A stretch of DNA of 64,000 nucleotides from positions 32,981 through 96,980 of the forward strand of contig NZ_PYLQ01000008.1 of NCBI RefSeq assembly GCF_003024685.1, given 5' to 3'. The stretch comes from Faecalibacillus intestinalis (lineage in GTDB: Bacteria; Bacillota_I; Bacilli_A; Erysipelotrichales; Coprobacillaceae). Shown in pieces: positions 10,122 through 18,666 of this stretch. Every line of letters starts with the position of its first letter. The stretch's first letter is position 1. The notes under the pieces are model-generated. The model did not search any database. It was not told where the DNA came from and saw only the letters and a list, made by a program, of their open reading frames with translations. The translations under genes were made by a program, and so were the position numbers.

Positions 10122-10866
10122 AATTATGAATCATTTGGAGAAATATTTTCCTTTAAATCTTCAAATGGATTTTGATTGCTGTGGTCTACAAATTGGAAGT
10201 AGAGAAAAGGAAGTTAAAAAAGTTTATATTGCTTTAAACGCTGATAATGAAACATTACAAGCCTGTATTGAAAATAATTGTCAAATGTTAATTACACATC
10301 ATCCTTTTTTATTAGAAAAGATTAAAAATTTAGATACTTCTTTACATCAAGGAAAATTTATTTCAACAGCCATGAAACATGATATTGTTGTTTATAGTTT
10401 ACACACATGTTTAGATCGAGGACAAAATGGTATTTCAATGAATGATTGGTTGATTCAAAAGTTAGGTGTTCATGATGTTACTTGTTATGATCATTATGAA
10501 GTTGGAAAGAAAGCTATTTTAAATGAAGCTATAAATGGAAAAGATTTCATTGAAAAAGTAAAAGACATTTTTCATATAGAACATTTAAAATATAGTAAAA
10601 ATACAAATAAAATGATACATACAATTGCTATTTGCGGGGGAAGTGCAGCAGACGACTTAGAAATTCTTGCTGATCAAGTAGATTGTTATATTACAGGTGA
10701 TACTAAATATCGTCATGCTAAATATGCGATAGATCATGATTGTTTATTAATAGATCCAGGGCATCATTTAGAAGTGATCATTGAAGAAAAATTACCAGAA
10801 TTATTAGAAACTTTACCTCTAGAAATTGCAGTACATCATAGTAAAGATTATTTTGAATACCAATAA
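10108..10866 (+). CDS. NIF3/DUF34-family metal-binding protein (YqfO-like)
   Basis: Dinuclear-metal protein of the Nif3-like family, function not firmly known. Metal ligands are visible in ITHHPFLL near the N-terminus and in DPGHHLEVIIEE near the C-terminus, with ITGDTKYRHAKYA before the latter. The start is ATG 10108 with a GGTG ribosome site 6-7 nt upstream; an in-frame TTG at 10093 is not preferred. About 252 residues, lacking the long central insertion of B. cereus/S. aureus YqfO. It overlaps trmK by 14 bases. Confidence 0.9.
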   Translation: MKAYEIMNHLEKYFPLNLQMDFDCCGLQIGSREKEVKKVYIALNADNETLQACIENNCQMLITHHPFLLEKIKNLDTSLHQGKFISTAMKHDIVVYSLHTCLDRGQNGISMNDWLIQKLGVHDVTCYDHYEVGKKAILNEAINGKDFIEKVKDIFHIEHLKYSKNTNKMIHTIAICGGSAADDLEILADQVDCYITGDTKYRHAKYAIDHDCLLIDPGHHLEVIIEEKLPELLETLPLEIAVHHSKDYFEYQ

Positions 10867-10871
10867 TATTT

Positions 10872-10905
10872 AAACCTTTTAGAGCTTACTTTAAAAGGTT
10901 TTTTT
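10872..10905 (+). terminator. Rho-independent terminator after the NIF3-family gene
   Basis: AAACCTTTT (10872-10880) pairs with AAAAGGTTT (10893-10901), with T residues following. Confidence 0.85.
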
Positions 10906-11011
10906 AATAGAAAAATATTTTCTTATTTTTGATAAATCATATAAATAGATGTAACAAATTTACATTAAAGTAAATATTTTCAAGTGGATGTGCTTACATT
11001 ACTTTTGACCA

Positions 11012-11040
11012 TTGTTAAAGTAAAAAAATAGGTTTATACT
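11012..11040 (+). promoter_or_regulatory. Predicted sigma-70 promoter of pyk
   Basis: TTGTTA (11012-11017), a 17-bp spacer and TATACT (11035-11040) lie 33 nt before the pyk start. Confidence 0.6.
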
Positions 11041-11073
11041 TAAAATTGTAGAGAGTAAAGGAAGGCAAAAGTT

Positions 11074-12504
11074 ATGAAGAAAAACGAGATTATGTCAAAA
11101 ACAAAAATTGTATGTACTGTAGGACCAGCATCTGAAAGCAAAGAAATGCTTACAAAATTAGTAAAAGCTGGAATGAATGTCATGAGATTAAATTTCTCAC
11201 ATGGAACACATGAAGAACATGCAGAAAAAATTACTACATTATTAGAAATTAATAAAGAATTATCTACAAATGTTGCTATTTTATTAGATACAAAAGGACC
11301 TGAAATTCGTACAGGTGATTTTGTTGGTGGTAAAACTACTTTTAAAAAAGGGCAAACTTCTATTATTTGTGTAGAAGATATCGAAGGTACAAGTGAAAGA
11401 TTTACAATCACTTATAAAGATTTATATAAAGATGTTAAACCTGGTGGTTATATCTTAGTAAACGATGGTCAAGTAGAATTATTAGTTGATCATATTGAAG
11501 GAACTGATATTGTTTGTGTTGCAGCAAATGATGGAGAAGTAAAAAATAAACGTGGAATCAATGTTCCAGGTATTAAATTAGGATTTGATTATTTATCACC
11601 TAAAGATATTTCAGATTTAACATTTGGAGCAGGCCAACCTTTTGATTATGTAGCTGCTTCATTCTGTCGAAGAGCACAAGATATTATTGATATCAAAAAA
11701 TTATTAATTGAAAATGGTAGAAATGATATTCAAATTTTAGCTAAGATTGAAAATCAAGAAGGTGTTGAAAATGTTGATGAAATTCTTGATATTGCTGATG
11801 GTATCATGGTTGCTCGTGGAGATTTAGGAGTTGAAGTTCCTGCAGAAGATGTACCACTTATCCAAAAATCAATTATTAAAAAATGTAAACAACGTGGTAA
11901 AATTGTTATTACAGCAACTCAAATGTTAGAAAGTATGCAACAAAATCCAAGACCAACACGTGCGGAAGTATCTGACGTGGCTAATGCGATTTATGATGGT
12001 ACAGATGCAATTATGTTATCTGGTGAATCTGCAAGTGGATTATATCCTCAAGAAGCAGTCATGATGATGTCTAAAATTGCTTTAAAAACAGAAGGAACTT
12101 TGGATTATCAAAGCTTACAAAGACAAGCTATTCGTACAGCACCAGATGATACAAGTGAAGCTATTTGTATGTCAGTTGCTGAAATTGCTTATAAATTTAA
12201 TGTAGCAGCGATTATAGCCTTTACAGAATCAGGATTTACTGCTCGTAAAATGGCGCGTTATCGTACAAAATCTCGTATTATAGCAGCAACTCCATCTATA
12301 AAAACAGTAAAAGCATTAGCTTTAAACTGGGGTGTTAAAGCTGTTCCTTGTAAACCATTAAATTCACGTATTTCAATGATTGATTATGCAAGTATTATTG
12401 CTAGAGAAAATGGTGTAAAACCTGGTCAAAAAATCTTAGTTACTGGTGGAACACCAGGAGTTAAAGGTGCAACAAGCTATTTAGAACTTGTTGAAGTTAA
12501 ATAA
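11074..12504 (+). CDS. pyk: Pyruvate kinase
   Basis: Last step of glycolysis: phosphoenolpyruvate plus ADP to pyruvate plus ATP. N-terminal KTKIVCTVGPAS and MRLNFSHG are family signatures. The active-site segment ILAKIENQEGVENVDEI and the MVARGDLGVEVP metal/substrate region follow, then ITATQMLESM. At 476 residues it ends after the allosteric C domain and lacks the extra PEP-utilising-like domain found in Bacillus Pyk. AAGGAAGG sits about 9 nt before ATG 11074. Monocistronic between a promoter and a terminator. Confidence 0.97.
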   Translation: MKKNEIMSKTKIVCTVGPASESKEMLTKLVKAGMNVMRLNFSHGTHEEHAEKITTLLEINKELSTNVAILLDTKGPEIRTGDFVGGKTTFKKGQTSIICVEDIEGTSERFTITYKDLYKDVKPGGYILVNDGQVELLVDHIEGTDIVCVAANDGEVKNKRGINVPGIKLGFDYLSPKDISDLTFGAGQPFDYVAASFCRRAQDIIDIKKLLIENGRNDIQILAKIENQEGVENVDEILDIADGIMVARGDLGVEVPAEDVPLIQKSIIKKCKQRGKIVITATQMLESMQQNPRPTRAEVSDVANAIYDGTDAIMLSGESASGLYPQEAVMMMSKIALKTEGTLDYQSLQRQAIRTAPDDTSEAICMSVAEIAYKFNVAAIIAFTESGFTARKMARYRTKSRIIAATPSIKTVKALALNWGVKAVPCKPLNSRISMIDYASIIARENGVKPGQKILVTGGTPGVKGATSYLELVEVK

Positions 12505-12524
12505 TATTCGAAATACACTCTTAG

Positions 12525-12545
12525 GAGTGTTTTTCTTTTCTAATT
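12525..12545 (+). terminator. Rho-independent terminator after pyk
   Basis: ACACTC / GAGTGT stem (12525-12530, 12535-12540) with TTAG loop, followed by TTTTCTTTTC. Confidence 0.85.
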
Positions 12546-12612
12546 CATAAAGATGAAATAAATGGGTTATACTATATAATAGCAAAACAATGAAAAGAAG
12601 GAGAGATTTTAT

Positions 12613-13587
12613 ATGTGTACAGCAGCAACTTATCAAACAAAAGATTTTTATATGGGTAGAACTTTGGATTATGAATTTTCCTATGGTGAAAAAATAGCTA
12701 TTATGCCGAGAAACTATCCTTTACAATATAGACATGGATTAAAAAATATTGAACATTATGCCATGATTGGTATGGCTCATGTAGTTGAAGATTATCCATT
12801 ATACTATGATGCTGTTAATGAAAAAGGTTTAGGAATGGCAGGATTAAATTTTGTCGGAAATGCTTGTTATCAAGAGGTTAAAGAAGGAGCAGTCAACGTT
12901 GCTCAATATGAATTCATTCCTTGGATATTAAGTCAATGTGCTTCATTAAATGAAGCTAAAAAACTTATTCAAACAATGAATTTAGTGAATACTCCTTATA
13001 ATGAACAATTACCTGTAGCTTCATTACATTGGATTATTGCAGATCAAAGTGGTTCAATAACAGTTGAATCAGTAAAAGAAGGATTAAATATTTATGAAAA
13101 TCCTGTAGGAGTTCTTGCAAATAATCCTTCATTTGATAAACAATTATTCAACTTAAATAATTACATGTCGCTTTCTCCAAAACAACCGCAAAATCTTTTT
13201 TCTAAAGAATTAGATTTACAAACATATTCAAGAGGTATGGGAGCACTTGGTTTACCTGGTGATTTATCTTCAATGTCACGTTTTGTACGTGTTGCATTTA
13301 CTAAAATGAACGGACAATCAAGGGATAATGAAAGAGATAGTGTTAATCAATTTTTTCATATTTTAGGTTCAGTTGAACAACAAAGAGGATGTTGTGAAGT
13401 AGCAGATGGTAAATATGAAATTACAATTTATACTTCATGTTGGAATAGTCAAAAAGGAATCTATTATTACACAACTTATAATAGAAGACAAATTACAGCA
13501 GTTAATATGCATAAAGTAAATTTAGATGCACAACAACTTACAACTTATCCAATGTTAGATGACGAAGAATTTTATGAACAAAATTAG
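12613..13587 (+). CDS. Choloylglycine hydrolase family protein, probable bile salt hydrolase
   Basis: N-terminal-nucleophile hydrolase predicted to deconjugate glycine- or taurine-linked bile acids. After Met removal, Cys2 is the catalytic nucleophile. Arg16, Asp19, Asn79, Asn170/171 (LANNP) and Arg223 within LSSMSRFVR match the positions of known bile salt hydrolases. The LGLPGDLSS motif is typical of BSH; penicillin V acylase remains an alternative. Length 324 residues, no signal peptide, so cytoplasmic. A TATAAT (12575-12580) and GAAGGAG precede it. The gene stands alone between two terminators. Confidence 0.9.
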   Translation: MCTAATYQTKDFYMGRTLDYEFSYGEKIAIMPRNYPLQYRHGLKNIEHYAMIGMAHVVEDYPLYYDAVNEKGLGMAGLNFVGNACYQEVKEGAVNVAQYEFIPWILSQCASLNEAKKLIQTMNLVNTPYNEQLPVASLHWIIADQSGSITVESVKEGLNIYENPVGVLANNPSFDKQLFNLNNYMSLSPKQPQNLFSKELDLQTYSRGMGALGLPGDLSSMSRFVRVAFTKMNGQSRDNERDSVNQFFHILGSVEQQRGCCEVADGKYEITIYTSCWNSQKGIYYYTTYNRRQITAVNMHKVNLDAQQLTTYPMLDDEEFYEQN

Positions 13588-13594
13588 TATTTTT

Positions 13595-13620
13595 AAGATA
13601 GCGAAAGCTATCTTTTTTTT
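13595..13620 (+). terminator. Rho-independent terminator after the bile salt hydrolase gene
   Basis: AAGATAGC / GCTATCTT perfect 8-bp stem with GAAA loop, then a T run. Confidence 0.92.
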
Positions 13621-13629
13621 ATATTTAAA

Positions 13630-13645
13630 TGTGATTAAAATCACA
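13630..13645. promoter_or_regulatory. CRP-type palindrome upstream of the rnf operon
   Basis: TGTGATTAAAATCACA is a perfect inverted repeat (7-bp arms, 2-bp centre) fitting TGTGA-N6-TCACA. It lies about 50 bp before the cre motif and 106 bp before the rnfC start codon. A Crp-family gene at 30748-31380 has a recognition helix (RETTSR) of the type that reads GTGA. The link is inferred. Confidence 0.6.
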
Positions 13646-13691
13646 TAATTTTCATATATTTCAAAGAAAACAAGTTAATTTTTTAACTTGT

Positions 13692-13705
13692 TGTAAACGC
13701 TTTCA
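13692..13705. promoter_or_regulatory. Catabolite-responsive element (cre) upstream of rnfC
   Basis: TGTAAACGCTTTCA matches every fixed position of the CcpA consensus TGWAANCGNTNWCA. It lies 47 bp before the rnfC start and overlaps possible -35 sequences (TTGTAA at 13691-13696), consistent with carbon repression of the rnf operon. Confidence 0.75.
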
Positions 13706-13751
13706 ATTTGAAAATAATAGGACTAAAATAGGGTTAAAGGGGATGGAAGTT

Positions 13752-15059
13752 ATGAGTTTAAAATCATTTATTGGAGGTATACATCCAAAAGATCAAAAAC
13801 AATATACAAAGGATTTACCTATTATTAAAATAAAAGCAAGTGATGAAGTTGTATTTCCTTTAAAACAACATATTGGTGCACCTTGTCAACCAATTGTAAA
13901 AATAAAAGATAATGTAAAAGTAGGACAAATAATAGCTACTTCAGATCAATTTGTATCAAGTCCTATTATTTCTTCAGTTTCAGGTGTAGTAAAAAAAATA
14001 GAAGAAAGAATGGATGTCAGTGGGAAAATGCAAGAATCAATTGTTATTGCTAATGATGGATTATATCAAAAAGTTGAAAATAATAATAATAAACAAGAAT
14101 TAACTTATGAAGAAAAAATTGAAAGAATTAAGGCAGCAGGTATAGTTGGTCTAGGAGGAGCAGGGTTTCCTACACATGTAAAATTATCTGTTAAAGATTC
14201 AAATCAAGTTCAATATTATATTGTTAATGGTGCGGAATGTGAACCCTATCTTACAAGTGATTATCGCTTGATGCTTGAAAAAACAGATGAACTAATAGCA
14301 GGAATTCATGTTCTATTAGAAATGTTTCCAAAAGCTCTTTGTTATATTGCCATTGAAGATAATAAAAAAGAGGCTATTCATTTATTAAAAGAAAAGTGTA
14401 AATATGAAAAAAGAATTGCTGTGAAAGAACTAAAAACAAAATATCCTCAAGGTGGAGAAAGAATGCTTGTTAAGGTTTTAACAGGAAAGACATTAAATTC
14501 TAAAATGCTTCCTTTAGATGTAGGATGTATTGTTGATAATGTAGCAACAGTGATTGCTATTAATCAAGCGGTTCGTTATAATCAACCTTTAATTTCTAAA
14601 GTAATGACGATTTCGGGTGATGGAATAACACCTAGCAATATTGAAGTTCCTATAGGAACGAGTTTTAAATGGATCGTTGAACAATTAGGAGGTTTCAAAT
14701 CTGAAGTTCAAAAACTTATTTGTGGAGGTCCAATGATGGGAAGTGCCCTTATTCATTTAGATATACCTGTAACTAAGACATCAAGTTCTTTACTTGCACT
14801 TGTACAAGATGAAGTATCCCTTTTTGAACCTTCTGCATGTATTCGTTGTGGTCGATGTAAAGACGTGTGTCCGAGTTTATTAGTTCCTCAAAAACTTTAT
14901 CAAATAGCAACAAAAAATGATACAGAGGCCTTTATTTTAAATGGTGGAATGGAATGCATAGAATGTGGTTGTTGTAGCTATACATGTCCAGCAAAAAGAA
15001 ATATGACACAGGCATTTAAGAAGATGAAATATTTAGTCTCTATTAATAAAAGAAAGTAG
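13752..15059 (+). CDS. rnfC: Electron transport complex subunit RnfC
   Basis: Peripheral NADH-oxidising subunit of the Rnf ferredoxin:NAD+ oxidoreductase, the membrane ion pump that couples ferredoxin oxidation to Na+ or H+ export. The FMN/NADH fold shows GLGGAGFPTHVKL, and two [4Fe-4S] motifs lie near the C-terminus (CIRCGRCKDVCP and CIECGCCSYTCP). About 435 residues. The start is ATG 13752; an ATG at 13743 is only 1-2 nt from the AAGGGG ribosome site and is unlikely. First gene of rnfCDGEAB. Confidence 0.95.
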   Translation: MSLKSFIGGIHPKDQKQYTKDLPIIKIKASDEVVFPLKQHIGAPCQPIVKIKDNVKVGQIIATSDQFVSSPIISSVSGVVKKIEERMDVSGKMQESIVIANDGLYQKVENNNNKQELTYEEKIERIKAAGIVGLGGAGFPTHVKLSVKDSNQVQYYIVNGAECEPYLTSDYRLMLEKTDELIAGIHVLLEMFPKALCYIAIEDNKKEAIHLLKEKCKYEKRIAVKELKTKYPQGGERMLVKVLTGKTLNSKMLPLDVGCIVDNVATVIAINQAVRYNQPLISKVMTISGDGITPSNIEVPIGTSFKWIVEQLGGFKSEVQKLICGGPMMGSALIHLDIPVTKTSSSLLALVQDEVSLFEPSACIRCGRCKDVCPSLLVPQKLYQIATKNDTEAFILNGGMECIECGCCSYTCPAKRNMTQAFKKMKYLVSINKRK

Positions 15060-15068
15060 GTGTTATTC

Positions 15069-15986
15069 ATGAATCAATTACTACATGTTTCTGCTTCACC
15101 GCATATTAAAGATCGTGTTACAACATCTTCTATTATGCTAGATGTCATTATTGCTTTAATACCAGCTACTTTATTTGGAATTATTCAATTTAAAATAAAT
15201 GCTTTATTGATTATTGTAACAACGATAACAACATGTGTTTTAGCAGAATATTTATATGAACGTTTTATGAAAAAAACAATTACCATCAAAGATCTATCAG
15301 CAGTTGTCACAGGACTTATTCTTGCTTTAAATTTACCATCAACAGTTCCTTTATGGCTTCCTGTTATTGGTGGTCTCTTTGCTATTATTGTTGTTAAACA
15401 ATTTTATGGAGGCTTAGGACAAAATTTTATGAATCCAGCTTTAGCAGCAAGATGTTTTTTATTGATTTCCTTTACTGGAAGAATGACAAATTTTGCATTT
15501 GACGGGATGACTTCATCAACGCCACTTGCAATTTTAAAAAATGGAGAAAGCTTTGATTTAATAAGGATGTTTATTGGAAATACTGCTGGAACAATAGGGG
15601 AAACTTCTACGGTTGCTTTGCTTATAGGAGTTGTTTATTTACTTATTAAAGGAGTTATTAAATTAACAATTCCAATGACTTATATCATAACTTTTTCTAT
15701 TTTTACATTATTATTTTCACCTTGTTCTTTTGATTTTTACTATTTAGCTTGTGAGCTTTGTGGAGGAGGACTTATTTTAGGGGCATTCTTTATGGCTGCT
15801 GATTATGTAACAAGTCCGATGGATCAAAAAGGACAAATAATTTATGGAGTTTTATTAGGTGTTTTAACGGGATTATTTCGTTTTTTTGGAACTAGTACAG
15901 AAGGTGTTTCTTATGCAATTATTATTTCTAATTTACTTGTTCCGTTAATTGATAAATTCACTTTAAAAGGCGGTGTTTATCAATGA
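15069..15986 (+). CDS. rnfD: Electron transport complex subunit RnfD
   Basis: Integral membrane subunit of Rnf carrying covalent FMN, about 305 residues with several hydrophobic helices. The flavinylation region reads SSTPLAIL, with Thr151 the likely FMN-bearing residue, a target of the nearby ApbE. The ATG at 15069 is preferred over GTG 15060 because AAGTAGG lies at suitable spacing before it. Its stop overlaps the rnfG start by 4 bases. Confidence 0.94.
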   Translation: MNQLLHVSASPHIKDRVTTSSIMLDVIIALIPATLFGIIQFKINALLIIVTTITTCVLAEYLYERFMKKTITIKDLSAVVTGLILALNLPSTVPLWLPVIGGLFAIIVVKQFYGGLGQNFMNPALAARCFLLISFTGRMTNFAFDGMTSSTPLAILKNGESFDLIRMFIGNTAGTIGETSTVALLIGVVYLLIKGVIKLTIPMTYIITFSIFTLLFSPCSFDFYYLACELCGGGLILGAFFMAADYVTSPMDQKGQIIYGVLLGVLTGLFRFFGTSTEGVSYAIIISNLLVPLIDKFTLKGGVYQ

Positions 15987-16585
15987 AGAAAATAATAAAA
16001 GATATTCTTATTTTATGTATTATTACGGTCATATGTGGTGGTGTTTTAGGTTATGTTTACCAAATTACTCTAAGCCCTATTGAAAAACAAGCTCAACAAA
16101 GTCAACAAGATGCTTATTTAGAAGTCATGAAAGAAGCAACATCATTTAAAGAAATTAATTCAAAAGAAATCAATAAATTAGCTAAACAATTAAAAAATAA
16201 TTATGGTAAAAATGGGATAACAATTGAAAAAGCTTTAAAATCTTTTAAACAAAAAGAGAGTATAGGCTATATTATTCAAGTTGTTGATCATGATGGTTTT
16301 GGTGGAGATATTGAAATCATTGTTGGTATCAACCTTCAAAAAGAAATTACAGGAGTTGAAATTTTATCAATTGATGAAACAGTAGGACTTGGAATGAATG
16401 CTAAAAATGAAAAGTTTAGAAATCAGTATGTAGGGAAAAAAGTAGATCATTTCCAAGTCGTTAAAAATGGTAAACAAAATGAAGATGAAGTAGATTCTTT
16501 ATCAGGAGCAACCATTACTTCTAAAGCAATGACAAATGGAATCAATGGAGCCTTAGATTTTTATGATTTATTGAAAGGAAGATGA
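15983..16585 (+). CDS. rnfG: Electron transport complex subunit RnfG
   Basis: Single-pass membrane subunit with an extracytoplasmic FMN-binding domain, 200 residues. The N-terminal helix ILILCIITVICGGVLGYV anchors it. The FMN-transfer motif DSLSGATITSKA contains Thr177, the expected phosphoester-linked FMN site modified by ApbE. It overlaps rnfD by 4 bases and precedes rnfE by 4. Confidence 0.95.
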   Translation: MKKIIKDILILCIITVICGGVLGYVYQITLSPIEKQAQQSQQDAYLEVMKEATSFKEINSKEINKLAKQLKNNYGKNGITIEKALKSFKQKESIGYIIQVVDHDGFGGDIEIIVGINLQKEITGVEILSIDETVGLGMNAKNEKFRNQYVGKKVDHFQVVKNGKQNEDEVDSLSGATITSKAMTNGINGALDFYDLLKGR

Positions 16586-16589
16586 AAAT

Positions 16590-17288
16590 ATGAAGAAGTA
16601 TTTAAAACCTTTATATAATGGAATCATTAAAGAAAATCCTACCTTTGTATTAATGCTTGGTATGTGCCCAACTCTTGCGGTTACAACCTCAGCTACTAAT
16701 GGTATGGGAATGGGACTTACAACTATGACTGTTTTAATTATGTCTAATTTTGTTATTTCATTACTTAGAAAAATAATTCCTAGTCGTATGAGAATACCTG
16801 CTTATATAGTGATTGTAGCATCACTTGTAACAGTTGTTCAATTACTACTTCAAGCATATATTCCTTCATTATATGATACATTAGGTATTTATATTCCTTT
16901 AATTGTTGTTAATTGCATTATTTTAGGAAGAGCAGAAGCTTTTGCTTCTAAAAATAATCCGCTTCTTTCTATAATGGATGGATTAGGAATGGGGTTAGGT
17001 TTTACTCTCGCATTAACCTCAATAGGTTTAGTAAGAGAAATTTTAGGTTCTGGAACAGCATTTTCAATGACTTTACCTATTTCCTTTGAACCAATTACTA
17101 TTTTTGTAATGGCACCAGGAGCATTCTTTATCTTAGCTTTATTAACAGCTATTCAAAATAAATTAAAGCTACCTAGTGCAACAAATGTACAAAATTCATC
17201 TTTAAAATGTGGAGGGGATTGTTTACATTGTCATGGTAGTCAATGCCAAATTAATAAATCCTTGTTAAAGGAGGATCATAAAAAATGA
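16590..17288 (+). CDS. rnfE: Electron transport complex subunit RnfE with Cys-rich tail
   Basis: Integral membrane subunit of Rnf, paralogous to RnfA, 232 residues. LMLGMCPTLAVTTSATNG near the N-terminus is the conserved helix with the membrane Fe-S ligand cysteine. The protein extends past the last helix by about 30 residues with Cys207, Cys211, Cys214 and Cys219 (KCGGDC...CHGSQC), a possible metal or Fe-S site on the cytoplasmic side. The end overlaps rnfA by 4 bases. Confidence 0.93.
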   Translation: MKKYLKPLYNGIIKENPTFVLMLGMCPTLAVTTSATNGMGMGLTTMTVLIMSNFVISLLRKIIPSRMRIPAYIVIVASLVTVVQLLLQAYIPSLYDTLGIYIPLIVVNCIILGRAEAFASKNNPLLSIMDGLGMGLGFTLALTSIGLVREILGSGTAFSMTLPISFEPITIFVMAPGAFFILALLTAIQNKLKLPSATNVQNSSLKCGGDCLHCHGSQCQINKSLLKEDHKK

Positions 17289-17857
17289 AAACACTTATAC
17301 TAACACTCATTAGTGTATCTTTAGTTAATAATGTTGTTTTATCACAATTTTTAGGATTATGTCCATTTTTAGGCGTTTCTAAACAAACAAAAACAGCTCT
17401 TTCGATGGGTGGTGCAGTTATTTTTGTTATTACGATTGCTTCTGCAGTTACTCACGTTTTATATCGTTTACTTGTTTTATTACATGTAGAATACTTAGAA
17501 ACAGTAACTTTTATTCTTATTATTGCTGCTTTAGTACAACTTGTTGAATTGTTTTTAAAAAAATACTCAACAGCTTTATATAATGCATTAGGTGTTTACT
17601 TACCATTGATTACAACGAATTGTGCAGTTTTAGGTGTTGCTTTAACAAATGTACAAAATCATTATAATTTTATTACAAGCGTTGTTGCTGGATTTGGAAC
17701 AGCTTTAGGATTTACAATTTCTATTACAATATTAGCTGGTATAAGAGAAAGAATTGCTGATAATGATATTCCTCATGTACTTCAAGGTTCACCTATTGTT
17801 TTAATTACTGCCGGTCTTATGGCAATTGCCTTTATTGGCTTTTCAGGATTAATTTAG
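17285..17857 (+). CDS. rnfA: Electron transport complex subunit RnfA
   Basis: Integral membrane subunit of Rnf (190 residues, six predicted helices). The helix VLSQFLGLCPFLGVS carries the conserved cysteine that, with its RnfE counterpart, binds the intramembrane iron-sulfur centre. LITTNCAVLGVAL is the second conserved half. It sits between rnfE and rnfB, as in other bacterial rnf operons. Confidence 0.95.
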   Translation: MKTLILTLISVSLVNNVVLSQFLGLCPFLGVSKQTKTALSMGGAVIFVITIASAVTHVLYRLLVLLHVEYLETVTFILIIAALVQLVELFLKKYSTALYNALGVYLPLITTNCAVLGVALTNVQNHYNFITSVVAGFGTALGFTISITILAGIRERIADNDIPHVLQGSPIVLITAGLMAIAFIGFSGLI

Positions 17858-17868
17858 GAGGAATGCAT

Positions 17869-18645
17869 ATGATTATTTCAATTCTTGTTGTAGGAATAAT
17901 AGGTTTACTGATTGGAATTTTACTTTCGCTAGCAAGTATAAAATTTGAAGTGAAAGTAGATGAAAATGAAGAAAAAATAAGGGCAGTTCTTCCAGGTAAT
18001 AATTGTGGGGCTTGTGGCTATCCAGGATGTGATGGACTTGCTTGTGCCATTGCTAAAAAAGAAGCACCCATCAATCAATGTCCTGTTGGGGGCGAAGAAG
18101 TTGCTAAAAAAATAGGTGAAATCATGCATCTAGAAGTAGAAAACCATGTACATTTAGTAGCTTATGTAAAATGTAAAGGGACTTGTGATCAAATTCAAAC
18201 ACAATATCAATATGATGGTATTCATGATTGTTTAAGTGCCGCCATTGTTCCTGGTAGTGGTGATAAAAAGTGTCGTTTTAGTTGTATTGGGTATGGAAGT
18301 TGTGTTAAAGCTTGTGCTTTTGATGCTATTCATATTATTGATGGTATTGCTCAAGTAGATCAGGATAAATGTAAATCATGTCAAAAATGTATGGATGTTT
18401 GCCCACAACATCTTATTGAAATGGTACCTTATGAAGCAAATAGTCATGTTAGATGCAATAGTCATGATAAAGGAGCTATTGTTAATAAAAATTGTAAAGC
18501 AGGATGTCTTGGATGCATGCTATGTACAAAGGTATGTCCAACTCAAGCAATTACAGTAGATGATTTTTTAGCACATATCGATTATACAAAATGTATTCAT
18601 TGTGGAAAATGTAAAGAAAAATGTCCTAGAAAGATTATTGAATAA
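17869..18645 (+). CDS. rnfB: Electron transport complex subunit RnfB
   Basis: Ferredoxin-accepting subunit of Rnf. An N-terminal membrane helix (ILVVGIIGLLIGILLSLA) is followed by the NNCGACGYPGCDGLAC cluster motif. Three further cysteine groups give ferredoxin-type [4Fe-4S] sites (CSCIGYGSCVKAC-like, CKSCQKCMDVCP, CLGCMLCTKVCP) and a last CIHCGKCKEKCP at the C-terminus. The start is ATG 17869, 7 nt from TAGGAGG; the ATG at 17863 is too close. About 258 residues. Last gene of the operon. Confidence 0.94.
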   Translation: MIISILVVGIIGLLIGILLSLASIKFEVKVDENEEKIRAVLPGNNCGACGYPGCDGLACAIAKKEAPINQCPVGGEEVAKKIGEIMHLEVENHVHLVAYVKCKGTCDQIQTQYQYDGIHDCLSAAIVPGSGDKKCRFSCIGYGSCVKACAFDAIHIIDGIAQVDQDKCKSCQKCMDVCPQHLIEMVPYEANSHVRCNSHDKGAIVNKNCKAGCLGCMLCTKVCPTQAITVDDFLAHIDYTKCIHCGKCKEKCPRKIIE

Positions 18646-18666
18646 AAACTCCCAAAAGGAGTTTTT
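18644..18666. terminator. Bidirectional terminator between rnfB and apbE
   Basis: AAAAACTCC / GGAGTTTTT (18644-18652, 18658-18666) has A and T runs on both sides, so it can stop both converging transcripts. Confidence 0.88.
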
